From contig NW_026732534.1 of NCBI RefSeq assembly GCF_028476545.1, forward strand, positions 335,501-399,500: a stretch of DNA of 64,000 nucleotides. The letters are read 5' to 3'. Below the pieces are notes generated by a model. That model was not told the DNA's origin. It searched no databases and was given only the letters and a program-made list of their open reading frames with translations. This DNA comes from Physella acuta (Eukaryota; Mollusca; Gastropoda; Physidae). Positions 11,248 through 38,318 of the stretch are shown piece by piece (position 1 is the stretch's first letter; the number at the start of each line of letters is the position of its first letter). The translations under genes and the position numbers were made by a program.

Positions 11248-12890
11248 AATTGGCGCACAAATTGTTTTGATCATGTATTATCTAAGACACTGTGTAGTAG
11301 TTTTGATAAGGAGGATAACATTTTTTATACCTAACTTATTGTAACCATGTTAATCATTGAATACATTTTATCAATAATATTTTATATACAAAGGATATAC
11401 TGCTAAAAACAAAAATAATCTAAACCAGATTAAGTTTTAACATACAATATATTTATCTTTTCTTTTGGTTGCAATTAGATTGTAAGTGATAATTATGCAA
11501 AGTGGACTGTTTTGAACATGCTGTATAGAGAAGTGATGCCTGAAACAAAATGTTTACTTGGTCTGCATTAGTTCGCTTGAGTATTAATAAACATCATGTT
11601 AATGTTTATGTAAACTTTTACATGCCAAATTTTATTATATTAAACAATCAAATGTTATTTTATAAAAAAAAATATTCTTATAGGGTTTTTTATTTAACAC
11701 AATCGCCAAAATTTCTGATTTTTTTTTTTTTACAAATTAAAAAAATGTCATCTATTCGCCTAAAACTAAGAATAAGGTGAATATAACAACATATACGATT
11801 TTTAAATAAAATATTAATTTAATAACTTATATAATATTTGATTTGTGTACATCTAAAAAAATATTTTTTGAGTCAGAAAAAATACCATCCGTTTAGATGA
11901 TACTCGATCCTACCAATTTTAGAAATAGCAATCTTCAGTCCAATCCGGGTATTTACAGGACTGCGCATGATCCATTTTATTTAACTATGAAAATTAAATG
12001 CGTTTATTCTGTAATAATGATTACTTAAAATCAAGTTATCTAGTTCTAGGTTTAAAGATAGTTCTATCTTTCGTTTATTTCGTTTGCCAGATAGATTATC
12101 TCTCGCACCTGAATAAACAAACAAGTCTAGATCTAAACAATCGGTTACCAAAAAAAAAAAAAAAAAAGTAAAAATCCAAACGCCCTAATAAATAAAACTA
12201 AAACGTAGGCATACTTTATTTTAACACGTTGGCTAGACCGCACAAGGTATATTCAGATCTATCGTCAATTCGTGTTAAGTTCTTATTTATAGTCTATGTT
12301 TTATATTGTTTACCAAGCATTATTAAGAGATTGTTGAAAATATTAATATTTACTAATATTTAAAAACATTGTATCATAATATAGAAACAACAAATATTTT
12401 GTTGATAACGACTATTATGCATGTTTATATTTTCATACAGTATTTTGCCCATAACTAACGATGAACAATATTTACGAAAAACAAAATTACTTTTTATTTA
12501 GTGCAAGGGAAATAACTCTCTATACTTTACCAAACTATTTACATATTTAGACTTTTTTTTTGCACTTGTATCTTTATCGTGTTTTTATTCAAATCCGTGA
12601 TAATAATTTTGTCATACAAACTACGACATAACTATTTTCGTGATTTTTATACTTAGGTTTTTGTATTGTTGGTGTTATAAAAATCAAATGTGTTATTTAT
12701 AATATTAAAATAATTTATGAATAATTGAATTGATTTTATGCTGCAATTTAATTTTATAAATACATTACATTTCATACAACAAGCAATCACCAACATAGAT
12801 GCTAATTTTACAATTTTCAAATGTACAACTGCTTGCAAACATATGCATGGCTATCCGTGTGTTTCGGCTGGCCGTCACCATTGGATACCT
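11248..12890. other. 3' UTR and AT-rich intergenic
   Basis: A likely 3' UTR of terminal exon B to about 11.6 kb (AATAAA at 11586 and about 11804). AT-rich sequence with no gene signal follows. Confidence 0.4.
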
Positions 12891-12891
12891 T

Positions 12892-12905
12892 GTTACCATG
12901 GTAAC
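12892..12905. promoter_or_regulatory. X-box-like palindrome (possible RFX site)
   Basis: GTTACCATGGTAAC is a perfect 14-bp palindrome matching the X-box consensus bound by RFX factors. A second near-perfect copy is at 13091 (last base T). No gene start is recognised nearby, so function is uncertain. Confidence 0.35.
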
Positions 12906-13215
12906 ATAGCCTCTTGTGCATTGTTGATTACACGTAACAACTAACAGCGTCTTGTTTAAGTCATTCTTACTTGTTGGTTGATTAAATACGTTTGTAATTA
13001 CAAAGACGTTTGGTTGTTGTTTCGATGTTGTTTTGCTTATTAATTTCCAAATTAAAAATTAAATTTGCCGGCGTTTTAAAACAGAGCGTCGTTACCATGG
13101 TAATAGCACCTCTTGTGCATTGTAGATTATGTATCAGAGTCTTGTTTATGTCATTCTTGCTTGTTGGTTGATTAAACACGTTTGTAATTACAAAGACTTT
13201 TGGTTGTTCGTTTTC
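12892..13215. repeat. Direct repeat (2 x about 120 bp) with X-box palindromes
   Basis: The segments 12892-13016 and 13091-13212 are near-identical: GTTACCATGGTAA start, 'cctcttgtgcattgt', 'gtcttgttta(t/a)gtcattctt', 'cttgttggttgattaaa', 'acgtttgtaattacaaagac'. Each starts with a GTTACCATGG palindrome. A diverged relative of the intervening part lies at about 770-830. Confidence 0.8.
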
Positions 13216-13236
13216 TTTCTGAGGGTCGGGTAGGCC

Positions 13237-13934
13237 CAGAGGTGTCACTAGTTCTGGTGACACCCGGTGTGGTGACCCAAAGTGTCACCCAATGGCCTAA
13301 CTGCTTATGGCATTAGTACAACGACTACATTGATGTTATACTTCTTCTTCTTCGTTCTTAATTTTTAGTGTTGGGTGGGATCGAGCCTTATCTGCCAGAG
13401 GGTTTGAACTCGAGACTTTTTTTTTTCGAATTTATCAACTATGAGCTTTGCCGACTCGACCATGCTTCCATCACAATTAAGGATTACGTGTCAACTGGTT
13501 ATGCGCCATTGAGGCCATTGACTCCTTTTTCAGCCTGCTTTTCTTTTTGGATTTGCTTTACCGACTCGACCACGCCGGCCCCTGATGTTGTAGTATTAGG
13601 TGTCGCGCCAATGTCGGATAGTGTCATTCTGGTGTATACAATGGCGTCTCAAGATGTGTGTGTGTGGGGGGGGGGGGGGGGGGGCAGATCGAAAAGTGTG
13701 GAACTAACATAGGAGAGGTGACACTACAACGAAAAGCAGCAAATTTTAATGAGAAACTTTTAATTAAAATTAAATACATCATTCGGAATAGAATGACGCC
13801 AAATGAGAAGGATTTGGCTTGTGGTGGCATCAAATGGCCTATTGGTTGAATACACCGTTGGTGGAGTGGGGGGGGGGGGGGAGTGACACCAAAGGTGATC
13901 TCACCAGGTGTCAACAAATCTAGTCACGCCACTG
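13237..13934. mobile_element. Candidate DNA element with CAG..CTG ends, interrupted by a SINE
   Basis: The left end CAGAGGTGTCACTAG and the reversed right end CAGTGGCGTGACTAG are imperfect inverted repeats (12 of 15). The interior is rich in 'gtgacacc' and 'ggtgtcac' motifs and G runs. A SINE family 1 copy lies inside (13345-13590). No 8-bp flanking duplication is seen, so the limits are tentative. Related fragments are at 14020-14075 and 61235-61430. Confidence 0.5.
13345..13590 (-). repeat. SINE family 1 copy, rearranged
   Basis: Minus-strand copy carrying two A-box-type 'gccgactcgacca' segments (13449 and 13559), 'gttatgcgccattgaggcc' and the 'ctcgagtt'-type B-box region reversed. Two heads suggest a head-to-body rearrangement or tandem insertion. 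Confidence 0.65.
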
Positions 13935-14414
13935 GATGTATATTTAACCGTTATAATTTTTTTTTTTAATTAACTGGGGAAAAGCTGACTTTCACAATAA
14001 AACCTGCTAAATATCGTCTTGGTGACACCACTTTGGGATGGTGTCACCCGGTGTGGTCCCTAATGACTCCTTAGTTTGTCTAACATCATTTCACATGGTA
14101 TTTATAGTACTTGCCGGTGTGAAAGATCGGCATTCTTATTTGAATTAATTAAAGAAAGTAAATGCATGATTAAATATTGTATACCTAATGATTGAAGTTG
14201 ATAGTTGAACTTGGAAGCAAATTAAAGGACAAAGGATAATTCAAGCATTTATTGTGAACAACAATAAAGTTTCAAATTCCAGCCGTACCGGAAAAATAAA
14301 CTACAAATAAAATCCACTAAGCACCTATTCATATAATTTAACAAACAAAAGTGATACAATTTTTATTTTTTAAAATGACTACGACATCTATCTATATATA
14401 TATATATATATAAT
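13935..14414. other. Intergenic, no gene seen
   Basis: It contains a fragment of the 'gtgacacc' repeat (14020-14075) and a short (TA)n run (14391-14413). Otherwise AT-rich and featureless. Confidence 0.5.
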
Positions 14415-14629
14415 CAGTGTTTCTTCCAGACTTTTTTCTCCGGGGGGGGGGGGGGGGCACTTGAAATCTTCGGGGGGGGCGGTAAACTTTCTTCGGGGGG
14501 GGCGGACACTGTTAAAAGTATATATTTTCTATATAAATGATACAAATTTCATTTCGTTCGGGGGGGGCGGTAAACATTTTTCGGGGGGGCGAAGCCCCCC
14601 CCCCGAAGAGATGCCTGGAAGAAACTCTG
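14415..14629 (+). mobile_element. Short hAT-type element, family B (215 bp)
   Basis: Ends CAGTGTTTCTTCCAG and CTGGAAGAAACTCTG are inverted repeats with one mismatch. A perfect 8-bp target duplication TATATAAT lies at 14407-14414 and 14630-14637. The interior holds repeated G-run modules of the kind 'cggggggggcggtaaac', 'aagtatatattttctata' and a G/C block before 'gagatgcctggaagaaac'. No coding capacity. At least eight more full or partial copies lie in the window. Confidence 0.93.
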
Positions 14630-14637
14630 TATATAAT

Positions 14638-16135
14638 TCTCTTCTGGGAGACGTTAGAAAACAAGCTGCAAGCGCGCCTTGCAGTCCCCTCTCTTCTTCT
14701 CTAACGCTACCCCCCCCCCTCACATGGTCTGGTGAGCTGTGGTTCACGCTAAATGTTTACAAGCCGGGTTTGGTGACGGCTATTAGGGGCAGATAATTTA
14801 GTTTGAAACGATTTTAAACTTAGAGGAGGTAACTAAGAGGAGGCTGCTTTCACGGGGGGGGGGGGGGGGTAGTGTTTTAAAGCAAATATTTTCAGTAGCA
14901 GCATTGGTACTGTCGAATTCACAAATTATGAATTACTGAAAAGTAGAAAAAAACAACTAAATCGGCTCGTTGTAAATAAACGAAAACGAGTCTTGGTATC
15001 TTTCGGCGGACATCTTTATCAAGGCGCCCAAAAAATGTAGGTCAATAATTACCCTACTCTGTGTGCACAGAGTAGTTATCCCCGATAACTAATATACTTA
15101 TAGATTAAGTAAAAGGTATTTTTCTCCCTATCGTTATATTTGAGTGCTTTAAAAAATTACATTAAAACAAAAACAACTAAAAGTATTTTTAAAATAAACA
15201 ATGCAAAGCACAGAAAATTAAATTACGTTGGATTTTCAAAAATGTAGGCTTCATTTCTACCTGACTGAGGTATGTCTATATGATTATTTATGGTCAGGCA
15301 ACATTGCATAAACATAACAGCGGTACAGGGGTTTATTTAAACAAAATTCCTTTTCCTTGGCTATCCAAACGTACAAATTAAGATACCAAGAACAACAGCT
15401 GTAACAGAACAACTCTCCTCATCTGTGACACAAGGACACGTTATCGGAAGAGGTCGTAATGTTATGTTACGACTAAGTTCACAGATAAGTTTCAAGTACA
15501 TTCAAACTCTGATGGATAACAGGGAAATTGGACCAAAGTATTGATACAAGTTCGAACTGGTGGGGCTAGTCAATTCAAAATACACGCACACGCGCGAGCA
15601 TACATTTATATTTGAAAATTATTCTTGGCAAAACTTAACTTTGACATTTAATTTAGCTATTTATATTTACATTTGCTTCAAGAGCTATAGTTTATGATTG
15701 TGAAATATAGTTATAATTTAATCGCTGATCTACAGGTTTAAATAATTTCTTGAGCTAATTTATGTTAAGCTAAATTTACACTATAAATATTCAGCCTATT
15801 TTAGTGTGTTTTTATTACTAAATACAATTATGCTATTCCCGAGTTGGCTTACTGATTGTACGTTTGTAGGGCAGTAGTCTCAGTGATTCGATGAATCAGC
15901 ACTTATTTGACGTCTTGTAAACAGAGGTCATATATCGGGACAAAGACTTAATTCTATATTTTTATATTCTGTGTATTTTAAAAAAATATTTTTACATGGA
16001 TGGGGGTGGGGTGTGGATGTGCTCTGGGCTGGGAGGCGGGCGGAGAGCTGCCTTAAAAACTTAACTGGTTGCGTGACGTCGAAGTAGACTCCGGAGGGAC
16101 GAACGAGAAAACTTCTCAACTACGATAAAGCGGCA
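14638..16135. other. Intergenic, no gene seen
   Basis: Only short features: a G run at about 14855, a 10-bp-arm hairpin at 15054-15075 (ctactctgtg, 2-nt loop, cacagagtag), and AT-rich sequence. Confidence 0.5.
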
Positions 16136-17440
16136 CTTGCAAGCAGTGCCGGCGCCAGGTTATATAACGCCCTAATCAAAACTTATTAAAACGCCCCCTT
16201 TCACATAAATTACTAAAACATATGTATAAGAAAACAATTCATTAAAAGTGACATTAATTTATTATCAATAGCATAAACGTTAAATGTAGACATCAAAATC
16301 AAATTTTACTTGCCTCCTTCGTTGCAAAAGTTTGTGCTAATTCTTCCAATTTCAGTTTGCCAGCGTAATCACGTTTTATTGAAATTGTTGCTAAGTCAAC
16401 GAATCTACTTTGTACTTTACGACATAGCCCCCCTCTCCCCACCCCCTTAGAAAAATTTAAGAGCCCCCCCCCCTCCCGGGGGGAAAAAGTCTAGAAAAAA
16501 AAACATTGAAAAAAAAAGTACTTGTAGTGTTCGACTCTCTGCAGTCCCCCTAAGGTGAGTTCCAAAACAGAACTTACCTGTTTTAAGCTTGACTGTTTTT
16601 AGTTATAATTGTAAAGTGTCTATATTGTGTGATTATGTAACGATTTTTTTGTTTTTGAAAAATAAAAGGTTATAAATGTTATAGATTCCAGCATAAAATT
16701 GTTATATATGAATCCTTTAGGAGAGGGTGAAAAATATGAAAATACAATTAATTAGGTGTTTAATTTACGACAAAGACTGTATGTCTACAAACATCAAATA
16801 TTGCAATTTACAACGGCTACTGATGTATTTGTTTTTCAACTTGATAATGCTAAAAAACCTACCAAACTATTTTGTTTACAACTTAAGCTCTATATAATTT
16901 TTACAGTAACAAATAATAACTTAAAGTTGTATTTATATGTGAGCGGTCAACCTAAGGTGTAGGAATTTGAAATGAATGTAAAGTTAAGCAACGAATTATC
17001 TCCCATTTGAAAATACAAATAACAAAATTTTATTCAAGGGAAATAACTTTCTCAAGAATTGCTACATTAATCAAGTGTAACTAAGACATGTTTGGAAAAC
17101 ACTATAAAACAATCTAAATTTCATTATGTAATAATTATAACAAATATTTTATATTACCTATGTAACCTTGTAAAAACAATATATTTTATATATTGAATAA
17201 TTAACTGTACGTTTTGTCTGAAATTCTAAAAGCGGTAGCTGTATTATAACATACTTCTATTCAAGTTTGATGACATACATTCATTTGCATTTAGTTGAAT
17301 AAAATTGAATCAAATTTTGGATCCCGTAAAGGGATGTCTTTAAAAAATCAAACACGGGTAACTGTTTTAGACATTGCTAGAATCACTTATTAAATATTAA
17401 AAAAATATAATTTGAAAAAAAAAACGTCTTTTCTTTATAG

Positions 17441-17537
17441 TAATTTAAATAGTAGTTTATAATTTATTTTCTACTTTTTAGTGCATTAGTACATAAAAGC
17501 TTGTTATTAAAACGGTTTTTTATGAATTTTTTTCAGT
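17441..17537 (+). repeat. 90-bp 'ctactttttagt' module, copy 1
   Basis: Begins 'aatttaaatagtagttta', runs through 'tttattttctactttttagt' and 'acataaaagcttgttattaa' to 'gttttttatgaattttttt'. Copies are at 17907-18003 (inverted) and 18215-18305 (direct). Confidence 0.85.
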
Positions 17538-17591
17538 ACTTTACATGTTTTATTTACAATAGTGTTACATGACTAAAAACCATTGCGCGTC

Positions 17592-17655
17592 TATTGAATG
17601 TGATGGCGCAGCTATTGAACCTGATGGCGCAGCTGTTGAACGTGATAACGCGTGT
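17592..17655 (+). repeat. 22-bp tandem triplet
   Basis: Three imperfect copies of a unit like 'tattgaatgtgatggcgcag' with the last copy diverged ('gttgaacgtgataacgcg'), between two inverted module copies. Confidence 0.7.
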
Positions 17656-17906
17656 GGTGTGGTTGGATAGACATGCCTACTAATTCGGTCCAAATTTTAA
17701 TTAATTCTTAAAAAATAATTAGGCATCCAATTAAGTCAAATTTAGTTTCAGAATGCATTGTCTTCATGTCTTGACCCACGTGCCAACTGTGAATCGTATC
17801 GGTCAAGTAGAAGTTTCCGAATTTTCACTCCGGCGTTTCGGTCTAGACAGACAGACAGACAGACTGTCGAGAAAGTGAGTTAAATAAAAGCTTGTAATAA
17901 AAGCTT

Positions 17907-18003
17907 GTAAAAAAAAATTCATAAAAAACGTTTTAATAACAAGCTTTTATGTACGAATGCACTAAAAAGTAGAAAATAAATTATAGACTACTATTTAAAT
18001 AAC
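17907..18003 (-). repeat. 90-bp module, inverted copy 2
   Basis: Reverse complement of the module at 17441, with a few differences. It is preceded by four GACA units (about 17850-17865) and a duplicated 'aataaaagcttgtaa'. Confidence 0.85.
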
Positions 18004-18214
18004 TATAAAGACGATGAGGGGGTCAAAACTGACCTCTACTGACCGGTGCCTTATATGAGCTATAAATAGAAAAAAATGTCCACGGAGGAACCTCTTCATA
18101 ACTCTTGAGGTCGTAGACCGACCCTCGGGCGAATTAATTAAGCATTCAAATTCTCAATGTTTTCGAAAGCCTAAGCGAAGCTGGGCAGCATGCCTAGTTG
18201 TAAATAAAACATGT

Positions 18215-18305
18215 AAATTTAAATAGTAGTCTATAATTTATTTTTCTACTTTTTAGTGCATTATTACATAAAAGCTTGTTATTAAAACGTTTTTTATGAT
18301 TTTTT
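18215..18305 (+). repeat. 90-bp module, copy 3
   Basis: Direct copy of the 17441 module. It is slightly closer to the inverted copy ('tagtctataatttattt') than to copy 1. Confidence 0.85.
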
Positions 18306-19519
18306 TTTGTAGTGCGTTCCGTACTGAATTGAAATCATCTAACCTACGATAAAATCGACTACTCGATATACTCTACTACATTCACAACACATATCAAATT
18401 TCGATACCTAAGCATAACTAGACTCGATGTTCCAGAACTACGACACCATCTCGTTTAACTTCACCAAGCTCTACAAACGGTAATCCCAATTAACAACGAT
18501 TTCACTGGACCTACTACTTACTACACTTGAACAGTCAATATAATTCGATACCTTAATACCACAAGGATCAATACCCCCGCAGTCCAGAACTACGATACTT
18601 CATCGCCTACATTCTCATCTCTCTACTACCAACCAGATTCCACTAGACATTCAACTACACAACAGCCATAAAAAATACGACACTTTAAAACTGAGATACT
18701 TTATACCTACGAAACCATATAAGCAATAGCCTTCCGCTGTTCCTAAATCTAACCGGTTTATCAAAACTTATCAAACAAGTGACAATACTTTAAACACCCC
18801 GTCATTACAAAACTCTATACACCAAGACAGATTTCTAATTCAAAGTAAGAGAAAACGAGAATTACAAGCCCTATTAATTTAATATTATTATTTAATCGTT
18901 TTCTACATCAATTATCTGACACCAAATTAAAAAGTCAAAGTGACTGGTAAAAAGCGCCCCGGCCTTTCCAACTTAGGGAGGTGGGGGTTGCATTTTAACC
19001 ATAGCGAATAAATATAGGCCTATAAAGGCCTATATAGACATAATTTTGGGGTGAAGGTGCAAAATTGAAAGTTCGTCCTGGGTGCCGAAATAGATCGCTA
19101 CTCCTTTATAAAAGTTATCAATTATTAGTTACTTTTCGGTAATAGCGATTACACCTTTTGCGCCCCCACCCCCCGGGAATGGCGCCCTAGGCGACCGCCT
19201 AGTTCGCCTTATAGGTAGCGCCGGCCCTGCTTGCAAGTCTCAAGATATGCACAGATAAAATCTTAACCATTTACACACAAACCTCATACTACAAGTCATT
19301 ACATTTCTGTATGCGGGAGTCTTAGAAGCTGGAAGCTGATTTAGAGTAGATAAAATCCAAGCCATGGAAATGACATGCTATTGATTATACAAAGTTACTA
19401 TGAGTATCATATTAAAACATGATTTCAAAAGACAGTTTGTGGCCTGATCCAAAACAGACTGGTTAGTGGTTTGCATTATGGCGTCGCTAGGTGGGGGGGG
19501 ACTCCCCATGCCGACCTTA

Positions 19520-19751
19520 AGTTGTGTGTGAGGGGGGGGGGGAATGGGGGGGGGAGAGATCGCGATTTAAAAAAAAATATAGCCAACTTGATATTCTGAT
19601 ATTTGGGGGGGGGGGGGGGCGGACTAAATTTTCCGGGGGGGGGGGATGGCGGACACTGGTAAAAGTATATATTTTCTATATGCTTTTCCATTTCGTTCGG
19701 GGGGGGGGGGGGGCGGAGACTTTCCTCAAGAGATGCCTGGAAGAAACACTG
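19520..19751 (+). mobile_element. Family B hAT-type element, 5' end unclear
   Basis: Carries the family B interior (G runs, 'aagtatatattttctatat', 'catttcgttcggggg') and the right end 'agatgcctggaagaaacact' plus g. No matching left end or target duplication is seen; the left end may be replaced by another G-rich repeat at 19480-19530. Confidence 0.75.
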
Positions 19752-20480
19752 ATTATATATATTAAAAAAATAACCGTTTCTTGTCTCTTATAATGAGAAG
19801 ACAAAAGATGCTGATACTTGAAAATAATATCGCACTGGTTCAACAAGTAGGACTACTTTACGATAACAGTTCACTAAAGCCAACGAACCAAAGTTCATAC
19901 CGAAACCTTGTTCAACCTATGACGTAACAAAGTTCGACGTTGTGTAACTTACACCTACAACTGTTTTGACCCGAATCTGTTGATCCAAAACTAATATACA
20001 ACACTTTTAAGTAGCGGGGGTTGGTTGTGTATACAGATTGTACACAGAACCACGGCCCAGTTTAATAATAGATAACTAAGTGATTAACGATTTCAATCAG
20101 GGACGCTGATAATTACTAGTCTACAACCGTGACCTATATTAAGTGATTCGCGCCTACAACGCAGGCTCATATTGACTGAGAGTTAACATTATGATTCAGC
20201 TCCCCCCAAAACTCGCGAAAACCGGTTATCACGTCTGGTAATAGCGTACACGTTTGAGTGCTTTGCTCCCCGATTGACCTACTTTGCTGATCACGGGTGC
20301 GTGTCGATAACCGCGTGCCTGTGTAGTTCGACCGCAGAGTGATGAGGTTTCAAATGAAATGAGGTCATCGTGACCCACACAGCATCGCGCATTAGTTAGC
20401 CTCGTCACCGTGGTTTTATTTTGATCCCCTCGCTTTGGTCATTGTATGACACAAACAGAGGCCTATTGTTACTGCAAGTT
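19752..20480. other. Intergenic, no gene seen
   Basis: Non-repetitive sequence with moderate GC. I find no exon. It may hold distal 5' sequence of the aralar gene, but nothing specific can be assigned. Confidence 0.4.
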
Positions 20481-20489
20481 ACCATAGGG

Positions 20490-20769
20490 CCCTTTTTTTT
20501 CCAGGCTTTTTTCTCCGGTGAGAATACGTGTGTGTATGGGGAGGGGAGAAGGAGGGGGGGGGGGGAGGAAGAATTGAGGGCTAAATTTTCCAGGTTGGGG
20601 TAGACACTAGTAAATGTATCTGAAAGAAACTCAAATAAGGCGCACTCAGACATGGGGGGGGGGGGGCACTTAAAACATCAAAACGAGGGATGAGTCCCGT
20701 CAACCCCCCCCCCCCCCCCCCCCCCACTTCCACATCGGAGAGATGCCTGTTACTCTGAAAGAAACACTG
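20490..20769 (+). mobile_element. Family B hAT-type element, degraded
   Basis: It starts near 'ttttccaggcttttttctccgg' and ends 'ctgaaagaaacactg' at 20769, with G and C runs between and an internal 'ctgaaagaaactc'. This suggests two nested or overlapping copies. No clear target duplication. Confidence 0.6.
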
Positions 20770-21016
20770 ATTGGGTATTCGCAGTTCAATGAATTATTAT
20801 ATTTTTAACTCATAGACTAGACCTCTATAAAATAACACGAATAGGCTTTTATATTTTACTTTAAAATATGACTTTGCGCCTAGTCGATCTGTTCAATGTT
20901 TTTTTTTAAACAGACTAGAAAAAAAATTATTCTTAAAATTCAAATAACTTTTTAATCTAGTTATTTTAATTTATTTAGAGCAAAAAAAAAAAAAAAAGCA
21001 GTGCTTTACTTTACTT

Positions 21017-21024
21017 TATAAAAA
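21017..21024 (+). promoter_or_regulatory. Possible TATA box of the aralar gene
   Basis: TATAAAAA lies 66 bp before the aralar start codon. A start of transcription about 30 bp further on would leave a 5' UTR near 40 bp. Against this, 21070-21080 looks like a splice acceptor (tttgtccttcacctcag), which would place the true promoter upstream of an unseen non-coding exon. Confidence 0.25.
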
Positions 21025-21089
21025 TTAGGTCAAGGGCAATGTTCACGTCTTAAATTTATGATATTTGTCCTTCACCTCAGAGGTGAAAC

Positions 21090-37956
<16,867 letters not shown>

Positions 37957-38312
37957 TGATCTTGAACCTAGTATTATCATCTTTAACAAGTTTGTAAAAG
38001 GGTGTTCCTCCCATATTAGTACACTGTTTATATTGAAAGATTACAAAGTAAGGTTTGATTATTTAACATTACGGAAGCTGGGCGTGAATAATTTATTTTA
38101 GACTGTAAAAATTTTTTAAGGCATCCATTGTGTGTCTACCGAGTGAGAATATATTTGGTAATAATAGATTTAAGAAATCTCTTTTGCGCCATGTGATAGA
38201 ACGAATGGAACCCTGCTAGTCCATACACAGTCTTGAACTCAGAATCAGATTTTATATACGAATATACATAGAACCATATGCATAGTTTATATTGTAGACC
38301 TGTAGTGGGCTT

Positions 38313-38318
38313 AATAAA
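38313..38318 (+). terminator. Polyadenylation signal, proximal (aralar)
   Basis: AATAAA 357 bp past the stop codon, followed 15-30 bp later by GT-containing sequence ('cagagtgtgtgggcag'). Confidence 0.4.

Larger units (their letters stand above)
16144..19229 (+). mobile_element. Large non-autonomous hAT-type element or island, family D (3086 bp)
   Basis: The left end CAGTGCCGGCGC and the reversed right end CAGGGCCGGCGC differ at one of 12 bases. Both ends abut a perfect 8-bp duplication CTTGCAAG (16136-16143 and 19230-19237). Sub-terminal sequence is C-rich on both sides ('gccccctttcac', 'gcccccaccccccggg'). No transposase or other long reading frame lies inside. The interior includes a fragment like family B (about 16430-16500), three copies of a 90-bp module in alternating orientation (17441-18305) and a G-poor block (18305-18850). 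It is best read as a large transposase-less or internally replaced hAT element. Confidence 0.85.

Noticed and set aside
13368-13712. 114-residue frame between 13.3 and 13.7 kb
   Set aside because: It reads through a SINE family 1 copy and a G run.
15054-15075. Hairpin ctactctgtg..cacagagtag as a regulatory RNA
   Set aside because: Perfect 10-bp arms with a 2-nt loop, but no flanking RNA-gene signals; left as an isolated palindrome.
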